A DNA stretch of 64,000 nucleotides from Helicobacter didelphidarum (lineage in GTDB: Bacteria; Campylobacterota; Campylobacteria; Campylobacterales; Helicobacteraceae). Under the pieces are notes generated by a model that was not told the origin of the DNA, made no database searches, and worked only from the letters and a program-made list of their open reading frames with translations. This document shows positions 54,242 through 63,036 of the stretch, one piece after another; within the stretch, counting starts at the first letter, position 1, and every line of letters starts with the position of its first letter. The DNA is taken from positions 124,001 to 188,000 of the forward strand of contig NZ_NXLQ01000002.1 in NCBI RefSeq assembly GCF_003364195.1, in the 5' to 3' direction. Position numbers and translations under genes: made by a program.

Positions 54242-54587
54242 TTTTTTGTGCTTAATATTCTTAATAAACATTTCATAGAAGAAAACTATGAAATATCAGA
54301 CATGTGAAAATTTGTAAATTTATCAAAATCTTTACTTATAAATACTTTGGTATGTATCTTAGAATTCTAAATCATGACAAATGAGTTATCAATGAGTTAA
54401 GAGTATCTTACCCATTATTGTTTTGGAAGCTTCTGGGATTTTACCACTAATTGTAGCTTTAGCTTTATTGGGTATATTTACTATTTTCATTGCATCATAC
54501 ACAAAATCTTAGGGAAGAATAATCTTTAATAATATTTAAAAAATACTTTAAAAATACAATTTTTATACCTTGCAATAAAACTTATAT
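54242..54587. other. Intergenic region with hairpin and a short hydrophobic frame
   Basis: About 345 bases. A hairpin with arms ATTTCATAG and CTATGAAAT (54270-54294) follows the transporter gene and may stop its transcription. Further on, 54423-54512 reads LEASGILPLIVALALLGIFT and on to a TAG. This 29-codon hydrophobic frame begins with TTG and lacks a ribosome site. It may be a tiny membrane peptide or a relic. Confidence 0.4.
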
Positions 54588-55592
54588 TTAAATATAAAAA
54601 CGAACACATAATCCTTCTTTTTTATTTTTTCGTGTAAAAAATTCAATTTTCACATTATGGATTTTTGCTATTTCTTTTACAATGAATAACCCCAAGCCTA
54701 AAGAATGTTCATTTTTTTTTGCATTTGTTCCTTGATAAAACTTCTTTGTAAGTTGATGTAATTCAGCCTTATTAACGCCATCACCATCATCAATAACTTC
54801 TATATAAGATTCTTTGATTATCACAAGAACTTGTGTATTCGCGTATTTTAATGCATTATAAATCAGATTATTCAAAACTTGTTCAATTAATATTTTATCC
54901 GCAAAAATTTCTCTATTTTCCCCCTTTACAATAATTCTTTTTTCTTTATAAACATTTTTTAACAAATAATTTTTAAAACCATCAATGGCATCTTCACAAA
55001 GGACTTTAATATCAAAAGTTTCCATTTTCACGGTAATTATACTATGTTCTAAACTTTGACTAAGCGAGAGTTTATTAAGCAAAGCATTAATTTTCTTGCT
55101 ATAAAGAACAATGCGATTTAAAAGTTTATTACGCATAGAATCATCAATTGTGGGTTGTAATAATATTGTCTCTATACTTGCTTGAATAATACTTAGAGGA
55201 TTTTTAATTTCATGCGATATTGCAGAAAGAAGTTGCATACTTTGCATATTCTTCTCATGTAATTTTTGCGTTCGTTTTCGGATTCTATTTTGCTGTTTTT
55301 GCATCTCCTCGCTTAAAGCCTTTAATTCATTTGTATAAGGATTATTCTCTTTTTTTAAAGATTTTAGATTAATTGTATTAAAATTTTTCTGTGTTAATAT
55401 ATTTAATGCTGCTTTAGTAGAACTTATTGTATTATCTTTTATCAGCTTTTGTTCTTGCATGATTTGTTTTGTTTTAGAAAAAGTGATAAGGGTAAAAATA
55501 AATCCTATCATATTAATAATAACTGCGGATTCATAATATTCAAAGAGGATTAATAAAATAGATGTAATAAAAACTATGCATGGAATCAGCAT
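54588..55592 (-). CDS. Sensor histidine kinase
   Basis: A 334-residue membrane-bound kinase of a two-component pair. Two membrane helices lie in residues 2-38 with almost no periplasmic loop, so the signal is probably sensed in the membrane or cytoplasm. The H-box is SAISHEIKNPLSII with His127, followed by the N-box LIEQVLNNLIYNALKYA, the G1 box DDGDGVN and the G2 box SLGLGLFIV. The ATG follows GAGGGA and overlaps the end of the regulator gene by seven bases. The stimulus cannot be told. Confidence 0.9.
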   Translation of the reverse strand: MLIPCIVFITSILLILFEYYESAVIINMIGFIFTLITFSKTKQIMQEQKLIKDNTISSTKAALNILTQKNFNTINLKSLKKENNPYTNELKALSEEMQKQQNRIRKRTQKLHEKNMQSMQLLSAISHEIKNPLSIIQASIETILLQPTIDDSMRNKLLNRIVLYSKKINALLNKLSLSQSLEHSIITVKMETFDIKVLCEDAIDGFKNYLLKNVYKEKRIIVKGENREIFADKILIEQVLNNLIYNALKYANTQVLVIIKESYIEVIDDGDGVNKAELHQLTKKFYQGTNAKKNEHSLGLGLFIVKEIAKIHNVKIEFFTRKNKKEGLCVRFYI

Positions 55593-56269
55593 AACTTATA
55601 TCCCTCATTTCTGACAGATTTAATTTTTATCTCCTTGTTTTCTTTTTCTATTTTTTTGCGAAGTCTCTTTATGGCAACATTCACACTATTTTCTTGATGA
55701 TTTGTTTTTTTATCCCACACATTCTTAAGAAAAAAGTCCCTACTTAATGTTTTACCTGCATTTTCCATAAAACACTGCATTATGCGAGTTTCCAAAGGAC
55801 TTAATTGGATATTTACATTCTCAATAAATAATTCTTTGTTACTTATTTCTAAACTAATATTTTTATATTTAATAATATTTCTAGTTACATCTTTTTTATA
55901 ACGTCTTAGAACAGCTTGTATTCTTGCAATAAGTTCTTCGAAATTGAAAGGTTTGGTTACATAATCATCAGCATAATGCAACCCTTTCACTCGATCTGCA
56001 AAAAGTGAGAGTGCACTTACAATAATAACTGGAACATCATAGCCCGATTCTTTTATTTCTTTGATAAAATCTAATCCATCCTCACCTACAAGATTACGAT
56101 CAACTAAAATAAGTGCGATATGTTCTTTTTGTAAAAAACGCCTTGCCATATCAGCATTAAGACAACCAATTACCTCATATCCATTTGCATTAAATGCGTT
56201 ATTTAGGTTGAGTTCAATTAAATCAAGTATGTCTTCCTCATCATCAATGCACAAAATGATTTCATTCAT
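55586..56269 (-). CDS. OmpR-family response regulator
   Basis: A 227-residue regulator. The receiver domain has the acidic pair Asp9/Asp10, the phosphate-accepting Asp57 in LVDRNL, Ser at the T/S position (VSAL), and Lys106 in YVTKPF. A winged-helix DNA-binding domain follows from about 130 (QLSPLETRIMQCFMENAG, then SVNVAIKRLRKKIE). It is cotranscribed with the kinase gene. I do not try to name the H. pylori orthologue. AAGGTG lies before the ATG. Confidence 0.9.
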   Translation of the reverse strand: MNEIILCIDDEEDILDLIELNLNNAFNANGYEVIGCLNADMARRFLQKEHIALILVDRNLVGEDGLDFIKEIKESGYDVPVIIVSALSLFADRVKGLHYADDYVTKPFNFEELIARIQAVLRRYKKDVTRNIIKYKNISLEISNKELFIENVNIQLSPLETRIMQCFMENAGKTLSRDFFLKNVWDKKTNHQENSVNVAIKRLRKKIEKENKEIKIKSVRNEGYKLC

Positions 56270-56814
56270 TCATTTACACCTTGTATTACACACATTTTTA
56301 TGATAATTTTTTAGAATTCAATGATTACAAAAGCTACATTTTCTACAATAGAATATCAAATTCTCATTCTGTATAAAATTTTATCATTATCAGTATTCTA
56401 ATTAAATCACTCATGTAATTAGGATAACATAAATATTTAAATGAAAAATAATAAAATATTAATATAATGAAGCAAAAGAATACTATGGTTTTTTGGAAAT
56501 TTCAAAAAACAACAACCATAGACAACAACCTATTTTATCAAATTTAATAGAAATCTAGGATAATGCTATAACTTGCTAAGTGTATTGTTATTTGTTGATA
56601 GAATCACTAACTTCAAGACTTAAGAATAGAACAATCTGTAATAGGTCCTCTTTTTTCAAATAAATATTCTATAAATATTATTAATTTTGAGTGTATGATC
56701 CATTGATAACAAGAAAAGAATTTTTTGTTCATTTTAAAGAAAGTAACTTGCTTAAATCTTAAGAAGAATTTATTATAATATATTGAATATTGAGGATTCA
56801 CATTAGGAGATTCT
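56270..56814. other. Intergenic region with one imperfect inverted repeat
   Basis: About 545 bases between the divergent regulator and dnaG genes. An inverted repeat at 56483-56521 pairs CTATGGTTTTTTG with CAAAAAACAACAACCATAG, with a small bulge. A 62-codon minus-strand frame (56613-56801) has no ribosome site or known sequence. Otherwise nothing was recognised. Confidence 0.45.
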
Positions 56815-58461
56815 ATGGGTGTTACACAGGCAAGCTTACAAAGACTTCATGATAATGTTGATATAGTAGATTTAATTAACCATTATATAAATGTTCGCAA
56901 ATCTGGAGCAAATTTCATGGCTTTATGTCCATTTCATGATGACAAAACACCCAGCATGTCAATTAGCCAACAAAAAGGACTCTATCATTGTCATGCCTGT
57001 GGTGCAAGTGGTAATGCAATAAAATTTGTTATGGAGTATGAACGATTAGAATTCCAAGATGCTTTGCAAAAAATTGCAAACTTATTTAACATTACACTTG
57101 AATATGAACAAGGAAATTTTAAGAAAAAAAGCAATCTGCTACCTACCTTAACACTTTTTTATCATAATAAACTTTTTAAGCATCAAGACATATATCAATA
57201 TCTCACTTCTCGCGGAATCAACGAAGATTCTATAAAAAAGTTTGAATTAGGCTATAGCGGCATGAGTTATGAAACCATAAAGTTCCTTGATGAACATCAT
57301 TATGATTATAACGAAGCACTAGAATGTGGAATTATTTCTCAAGGTAATGATAGGGCGTATGCAAAATTTACTAATCGCATTATTTTTCCTATTCATTCTG
57401 GTAATGGTGTTGTTGTGGGATTTGGTGGCAGGACATTAAGTGAGGAAAAAAATATTGCAAAATACCTTAATTCACCGCAAAGTAAAATTTTTAATAAATC
57501 AAAGATTCTCTACGGCTATCATCTTGCACGACAAGCTATCTACAAAGAAAAATATTTAATTGTGTGTGAAGGCTATATCGATGTTATTATGCTACATCAA
57601 GCTGGTTTTAAAAACACTGTTGCAACACTTGGTACAGCATTAAATGAAGGACATCTTCATTTATTAAACAAAGATAATCCTCGTATTCTTATGTGTTATG
57701 ATGGAGATGTTGCAGGGATAAATGCAGCTTTTAAAGCTGCAAAATTCCTCTCTCAAAATAGTAAAGATGGGGGTGTTATATTGCTAAAAAATGGACTTGA
57801 TCCTGCAGATATGATCTTGCAAAATAAAATAAATGAATTTCAACATGAACTAGAAAATGCAAAGAATTTTGTCGAATTTGTATTAGAAAAAATTATTAGT
57901 GAATTTGATATAAATAATCCAATCCAAAAAGAGCAGGCACTCAAGTTATGTCTTGAATATTTACATTCTTTAAGCCCACTTTTACAAGATGAATATAGGA
58001 GAAAATGTGCAATTTTATTACAAGTTGATCCTATCTATATTACAACAAAAAGAATGCGAAAACAAGAACTTATACAACCTCACACTTATAAAGATTCTCA
58101 CGATTATGCAGAAGAAAATATTTTAATTAATATGTTAAAAAGTAGCGAATATTTTTTCTTTGCATTGAATTTCCTTGATAAAAAACATTTCCGAAAATAT
58201 GCACATGAATTTGAGTTAATTACGCAAGGCAAACAACATGACGAACTCATTATTGCATTACAATTTAAAAGTAATGTTCAAAATCTTCAACAGGTAGAAT
58301 TTGAAGAACAAATCAGAATTTTTTTACTCAAATATGCAAAAGAAACACTACAAAATACACTCAATAATACCACATTAAATGGAAATGAAAAGATTCAAAA
58401 TATTATTCATCTACGCAATGCAATACAAAAACTTGAAAAAGGTGAAATACTTACTATTTAA
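56815..58461 (+). CDS. dnaG: DNA primase
   Basis: A 548-residue primase that lays RNA primers at replication forks. The N-terminal zinc site is ALCPFHDDKTPSMSI...YHCHACG (Cys38, His41, Cys59, Cys62). The catalytic core has VVGFGGRTL and the Toprim segment YLIVCEGYIDVIMLHQAG followed by CYDGDVAG. The C-terminal helicase-binding part is variable. The length is typical. ATG 56815 is preceded by AGGAGATTCT. Confidence 0.95.
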   Translation: MGVTQASLQRLHDNVDIVDLINHYINVRKSGANFMALCPFHDDKTPSMSISQQKGLYHCHACGASGNAIKFVMEYERLEFQDALQKIANLFNITLEYEQGNFKKKSNLLPTLTLFYHNKLFKHQDIYQYLTSRGINEDSIKKFELGYSGMSYETIKFLDEHHYDYNEALECGIISQGNDRAYAKFTNRIIFPIHSGNGVVVGFGGRTLSEEKNIAKYLNSPQSKIFNKSKILYGYHLARQAIYKEKYLIVCEGYIDVIMLHQAGFKNTVATLGTALNEGHLHLLNKDNPRILMCYDGDVAGINAAFKAAKFLSQNSKDGGVILLKNGLDPADMILQNKINEFQHELENAKNFVEFVLEKIISEFDINNPIQKEQALKLCLEYLHSLSPLLQDEYRRKCAILLQVDPIYITTKRMRKQELIQPHTYKDSHDYAEENILINMLKSSEYFFFALNFLDKKHFRKYAHEFELITQGKQHDELIIALQFKSNVQNLQQVEFEEQIRIFLLKYAKETLQNTLNNTTLNGNEKIQNIIHLRNAIQKLEKGEILTI

Positions 58462-58780
58462 CCTCTATATAATATTTTATAAAATCTTTATTTCTTCATC
58501 ACCCTACATTCATAATAGTTGTGCAGAAATTATATTATTTGCATTCGTGTTGCAATAGTCCTTTTCACTTTATAATGGTATGAAAACTTCATTCTAGAAA
58601 CTATTTTATTACTTACTTCATATTCTTATAGCAGATATTTCATTATGGAAAAATTTAAGAATAAAATAATATATAAAAAATAATTGCAAGAAACTTGTTC
58701 CACAGACAAAAATATGACAACAAAACTATAAAAAAACATTATAATATATTTTTATAACAATAACTTAATTAAGGTGTTTT
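58462..58780. other. Intergenic region carrying the murC promoter
   Basis: About 320 bases with no gene. TATAAT at 58740-58745 is a good -10 box for murC, 35 bases before its ATG. The remainder is A/T-rich without notable symmetry. Confidence 0.45.
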
Positions 58781-60253
58781 ATGAATTTTCACAAACTTAA
58801 AGTTCATTTTATAGGAATTGGTGGAATTGGTGTAAGTGGTCTAGCTCGTTTTCTAAAGGTGCAAGGTGCAATCGTGAGCGGATCTGATATTATGGCTACT
58901 TCAATCACAAAAGGTTTGCAAGAGAATGGTATATCCATTACTATTCCACACAATCGTGATATTATCGCAGATAAAGACTTAATTATACATTCAGCAATTA
59001 TTAAAGATTCTAATATTGAGATTCAAGAAGCAAGAAAACTAAAAAAACAAATTTTATCCCGTAAAGAGGCATTAAAAATCTTATTAAGCGAAAAAAAAGT
59101 GTTAAGTATTTGTGCAGCACATGGTAAATCAAGCACGAGTGCGATTTTAGCAGCAATATTATCTGATAGTGGGGCGATCATAGGTGCAATTAGTAAAGAG
59201 TTTGATTCAAATGTGCGTGTCTCAAATGATAAATGGCTTGTGTTTGAAGCAGATGAAAGCGACAAAAGCTTTTTAAATTCTAATCCCTATAAAAGTATTG
59301 TTGTAAATATAGAAGCAGAACATTTAGAAAGTTATAATCATGATTTTTTGGAGCTTAAAAATGCATATTTAGAATTTCTCAAACTTTCAAAAGATGCTGT
59401 TATCAATGTGGGGTGTCCCGTTGCAAAAGAGATTTATAATCGCCTAGTGCATGAGTATGGTTTTTTACCACACAAGACAACAAATCAATCCTTAAATAAT
59501 AAAACACACAAAAGACATGAAAAAAATATTGAATGCTTTGATATAAAAGAAGATGTAAGAAATATTTGCTTTACGTTGCGTGATTTGAAACCATATACTA
59601 ATTTTGAACTACGAGATTTTGGGGAATTTAGCATTTATGGTATTGGGGAACATCATATTGTGAATGCAAGTATAGCAATTTTAAGTGCGATTGATATTAT
59701 TGATATAGAATCAATTCGAACACATATTCTACATTTTCAAGGTATTAAGAAACGTTTTGATATTTTGCAACACCTTTCATCACACACACCTTGCATTATT
59801 GATGATTATGCACATCACCCAACAGAAATTACAGCAACGCTCAATGCGGTAAAAATTTATGCAAAATTATTACAAGAAAATATTGAGTTACAAAACAATA
59901 TCTCCCAACATCATTACAATAAAGATAATAAATCACTAAAAATCACAGCAATCTTTCAGCCACACAAATATTCTCGTTTTCGTGATAATTTAGAAGCATT
60001 CTGTAAGTGCTTTAAAGATTGTGATGAGTTTATTATTTTACCTGTTTGGGCAGCAGGTGAAGAAGAAATGTATTTTGATTTCAAGCAACTCTTTTCTGCA
60101 AACAATCCTATCCTTGCCAATAAAGTGCAAAGACATGACAAATATCTCACGCTATTTGATGAACACAATAATATAATAAAAAAATTAGATTCTGGAATCA
60201 TTGTGGGGCTTGGTGCAGGAGATATTACATATCAATTACGCGGTGAAAAGTAA
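58781..60253 (+). CDS. murC: UDP-N-acetylmuramate--L-alanine ligase
   Basis: MurC adds L-Ala to UDP-MurNAc, the first step of the peptide stem. It shows the UDP-binding FIGIGGIGVSGLARFL at the start, the ATP loop AAHGKSSTSA (about 112-121), EADESDKSFL, the KRFDIL region and DDYAHHPTEI in the Mur ligase C-domain. Two Asn/Lys/His-rich insertions (around 227-250 and 370-390) bring it to 490 residues, longer than H. pylori MurC. AAGGTG precedes the ATG. Confidence 0.95.
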   Translation: MNFHKLKVHFIGIGGIGVSGLARFLKVQGAIVSGSDIMATSITKGLQENGISITIPHNRDIIADKDLIIHSAIIKDSNIEIQEARKLKKQILSRKEALKILLSEKKVLSICAAHGKSSTSAILAAILSDSGAIIGAISKEFDSNVRVSNDKWLVFEADESDKSFLNSNPYKSIVVNIEAEHLESYNHDFLELKNAYLEFLKLSKDAVINVGCPVAKEIYNRLVHEYGFLPHKTTNQSLNNKTHKRHEKNIECFDIKEDVRNICFTLRDLKPYTNFELRDFGEFSIYGIGEHHIVNASIAILSAIDIIDIESIRTHILHFQGIKKRFDILQHLSSHTPCIIDDYAHHPTEITATLNAVKIYAKLLQENIELQNNISQHHYNKDNKSLKITAIFQPHKYSRFRDNLEAFCKCFKDCDEFIILPVWAAGEEEMYFDFKQLFSANNPILANKVQRHDKYLTLFDEHNNIIKKLDSGIIVGLGAGDITYQLRGEK

Positions 60254-60378
60254 TTTTTATAGTAGCTATGTAGAAGCCTAAAGATTATTAAATTTTTAAA
60301 AATAAGAAAAGATTATTCAAAATATCATTTTTTATCTGTAAGATTCCACTCAATAAAGAATTTAAATGGAGACTATTT

Positions 60379-61227
60379 ATGGAAGTTATATTGGCAGAAA
60401 AATATGGGTTTTGTTTTGGTGTAAAAAGAGCAATTAAAATTACAGAAAAAATTGCACAAACAAACCCTAATACACTTACCTTGGGTCCACTTATTCATAA
60501 TCCTCTTGAAATTAGTAGATTAGAAAAGAATTTTGGTGTAAAAGTGCAAGAAAATATTAACAATCTTGGACAAAGTAAAAGTGTGATTATTCGCACACAT
60601 GGAATCACAAAGCAAAACTTAGAAACTTTAAAACAAAAAGGGGTCTCTATCACTGATGCGACCTGCCCTTTTGTAACAAAACCACAAAAAATTGTTGAAG
60701 AAATGAGCAACAATGGATATGACATTATCATTTTTGGAGATGAGAACCACCCAGAAGTTCGCAGTGTAATGAGTTATAGTATAAAAACTCCAATTGTGAT
60801 TGCAAATATAGAATCTTTAAAAGAAATTGGCAAAATACCAAAAAAAATTGCTATTGTTTCACAGACAACAAAGCAAATTGAGAAGTTTGCAGAAATTGTG
60901 CAATATTTGGTTACAAACTCTCTTGAAGTGCGCGTATTCAATACAATTTGTAATGCAACTTTTGAGAATCAAGAGGCAACAAGAAATCTTAGTCAAAAGG
61001 CTGATATAATGGTAATTGTTGGTGGTAAAAGCTCTGCTAATACAAAACAACTTTTCTATATTGCACAAACACATTGCCCAGATAGCTATCTTGTAGAAAA
61101 TGAAAATGACATTCAACCTTCATGGTTTGAAAGTAAAAATATTTGTGGTATCAGTGCGGGGGCTAGCACACCAAATTGGGTAATAAAAAATGTCGAAGAA
61201 AAGATTAAGAATCTGAAATACCCTTAA
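60379..61227 (+). CDS. ispH: 4-hydroxy-3-methylbut-2-enyl diphosphate reductase (IspH/LytB)
   Basis: IspH makes IPP and DMAPP in the last step of the MEP isoprenoid pathway. The three cluster cysteines are present: Cys12 in YGFCFGVKRAI, Cys96 in DATCPFV and Cys191 in NTICNAT. GDENHPEVR and GGKSSANTK are also family marks. The length of 282 is typical. In H. pylori rpsA follows lytB, as I recall; here the next gene is bcp on the other strand. Confidence 0.95.
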   Translation: MEVILAEKYGFCFGVKRAIKITEKIAQTNPNTLTLGPLIHNPLEISRLEKNFGVKVQENINNLGQSKSVIIRTHGITKQNLETLKQKGVSITDATCPFVTKPQKIVEEMSNNGYDIIIFGDENHPEVRSVMSYSIKTPIVIANIESLKEIGKIPKKIAIVSQTTKQIEKFAEIVQYLVTNSLEVRVFNTICNATFENQEATRNLSQKADIMVIVGGKSSANTKQLFYIAQTHCPDSYLVENENDIQPSWFESKNICGISAGASTPNWVIKNVEEKIKNLKYP

Positions 61228-61341
61228 AGTATTGAAATAATAGAATCTTTTTTAGTCTAAAATCTTAAAATACAAATCATTGTAATGCAAACAATAAAAA
61301 ACCTGCTAAATAAAACACTCACAAAATTCTATCAAGAAAAA

Positions 61342-61818
61342 TTAATGCTTATATGCTGTCAGAAAGTCTAAGATTTTTTGTGCATGACCTTTTGCTTTTA
61401 CATTATAAAATGATTCTATAATCTTATTATCTTTGATAATAAAAGTGCTACGAATAATCCCTTGAACTTCTTTTCCATACATAAGCTTTTTACCATAAGC
61501 ATGATACTTTGTAGCAACTTTTTTTTCAACATCACTCAATAAAATAATATTTAAACTATGAGAGTCTATGAATTTCTTATGTGTCTCGGATTTATCTGGA
61601 CTAATGCCAATAATAACAACATTAAGTGCCTCAAATTCTTTCTTTAATGCACTAAATTCTTGTGCTTGTGTTGTGCAACCGCTTGTATTGTCCTTCGGAT
61701 AGAAATAAAGCACAATCGTATAATTTACAATGTCTTGCAATGCAATTTCAACATTATCCTCATTAGGTAAGCTAAAATTTGGTGCAACATCTCCTGATTT
61801 TAATTGTTGTCGTTCCAT
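61342..61818 (-). CDS. bcp: Thioredoxin-dependent peroxiredoxin (Bcp/PrxQ)
   Basis: A 158-residue peroxiredoxin of the AhpC/PrxQ group that reduces hydroperoxides. The peroxidatic Cys48 is in YPKDNTSGCTTQAQEF. No second cysteine is visible, so it must be a 1-Cys type or use an external partner. ATG 61818 is preferred because AAGGA lies seven bases upstream; an earlier TTG two codons away is poorly placed. Confidence 0.93.
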   Translation of the reverse strand: MERQQLKSGDVAPNFSLPNEDNVEIALQDIVNYTIVLYFYPKDNTSGCTTQAQEFSALKKEFEALNVVIIGISPDKSETHKKFIDSHSLNIILLSDVEKKVATKYHAYGKKLMYGKEVQGIIRSTFIIKDNKIIESFYNVKAKGHAQKILDFLTAYKH

Positions 61819-61916
61819 AATCAAATCCTTGAAATAATCAATATGCTATTTTACCAATATAAAATATTTAAAAGTTTTTTAGTGAAAACCTTCCAATATA
61901 GTATATAAATTCACAA

Positions 61917-62660
61917 CTATAAATTATTTAATCTTTCTAAAACTTCTTTGTAAGCAGAAGTTACACTACCAAGATTTTGTCGAAAAATATCTTTATCCAT
62001 TTTTTTATGTGTAACTTTATCCCACAACCTACAACTATCAGGACTAATTTCATCTGCAAGGATAATTGTGTTATCTTTATCGCGTCCAAATTCTAATTTA
62101 AAATCAATAAGATTCAATCCTGCTCTATCAAAATATTCTTGTAAAATTTCATTTACTTGCAATGCAATAGTTTTAAGAATCTTTATTTCTTCAGAAGTTA
62201 TCAAATTCATCATCAGACAATGAGAATCGGTTATAATTGGATCTCCAAGTGCATCATCCTTATAATAAAATTCTACAAGAGGTTGTCTTAATGGTGTATC
62301 TTTAATAATTAAAGATTCTGCGATACCAAGTCGTTTTATGAGACTCCCGGTAGCAATATTACGCACAACTACCTCAATCGGAATAATCTGAACTTTTTTG
62401 CAAAGCATCGTATTATCATTAAGTGTTTGAATAAAATGTGTTTTAATATTTTTGCTTTCCAAAATCTTAAAAATTTGACTAGAAATCTGGCAATTCAACG
62501 ATCCTTTGCCCTTTTCACTACTTTTTTTCTGTGCATTAAAAGCAGTAAGATCATCTTTGAATACAGACAAAAGAGTGTCTGTATTATCTATTTTATAAAG
62601 CCTTTTCCCCTTACCTTCATAAAGCAAATTCTGCGATTGAATAATATTTTCAAGATTCAT
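61917..62660 (-). CDS. purC: Phosphoribosylaminoimidazole-succinocarboxamide synthase
   Basis: PurC joins aspartate to CAIR in purine synthesis. It shows [14 protein letters not shown] (ATP loop), [38 protein letters not shown] and [12 protein letters not shown]. The length of 247 is normal. AAGGGGAAG precedes the ATG. No other pur gene lies nearby; purS, Q or L would be expected in some relatives. Confidence 0.95.
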   Translation of the reverse strand: MNLENIIQSQNLLYEGKGKRLYKIDNTDTLLSVFKDDLTAFNAQKKSSEKGKGSLNCQISSQIFKILESKNIKTHFIQTLNDNTMLCKKVQIIPIEVVVRNIATGSLIKRLGIAESLIIKDTPLRQPLVEFYYKDDALGDPIITDSHCLMMNLITSEEIKILKTIALQVNEILQEYFDRAGLNLIDFKLEFGRDKDNTIILADEISPDSCRLWDKVTHKKMDKDIFRQNLGSVTSAYKEVLERLNNL

Positions 62661-63036
62661 AACTTCCCCTTAATTTAGAATAAAAGATAAAGTAAAATGA
62701 TACCCTAGAGAATCTAAATAACAACAAATATGAGTAAAATGTAATTCTGCAATTTTATGTAATAATTTACTCTTTTTTTGGAATATTATATTAAAAAACA
62801 TCTCACATAAAAATATAAATTTATACTATAACAGAAAAATTATAATCAAAATATTGCAATGAGAAAATATTTCACGATTCCACACATTTATCTAACGCTT
62901 CAATTTATAACTCATCATTCAAAAAGACTTGCTGATTTTTTCTATTTAAATACGCAAAAAGTTTAGAAAATTATTCTACCTTTATGATAGCTTTATATCA
63001 ATGTGCATCATACATGCAACTTCTAAGTTTTTTGTT
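62661..63036. other. Intergenic region between purC and the S41 protease gene
   Basis: About 375 bases of A/T-rich DNA with stops in all frames. I see no gene, tRNA or strong hairpin. It would contain the purC promoter and the end of the protease message. Confidence 0.45.

Noticed and set aside
56613-56801. 62-codon minus-strand frame before dnaG
   Set aside because: No ribosome site or family; it covers the probable dnaG promoter.
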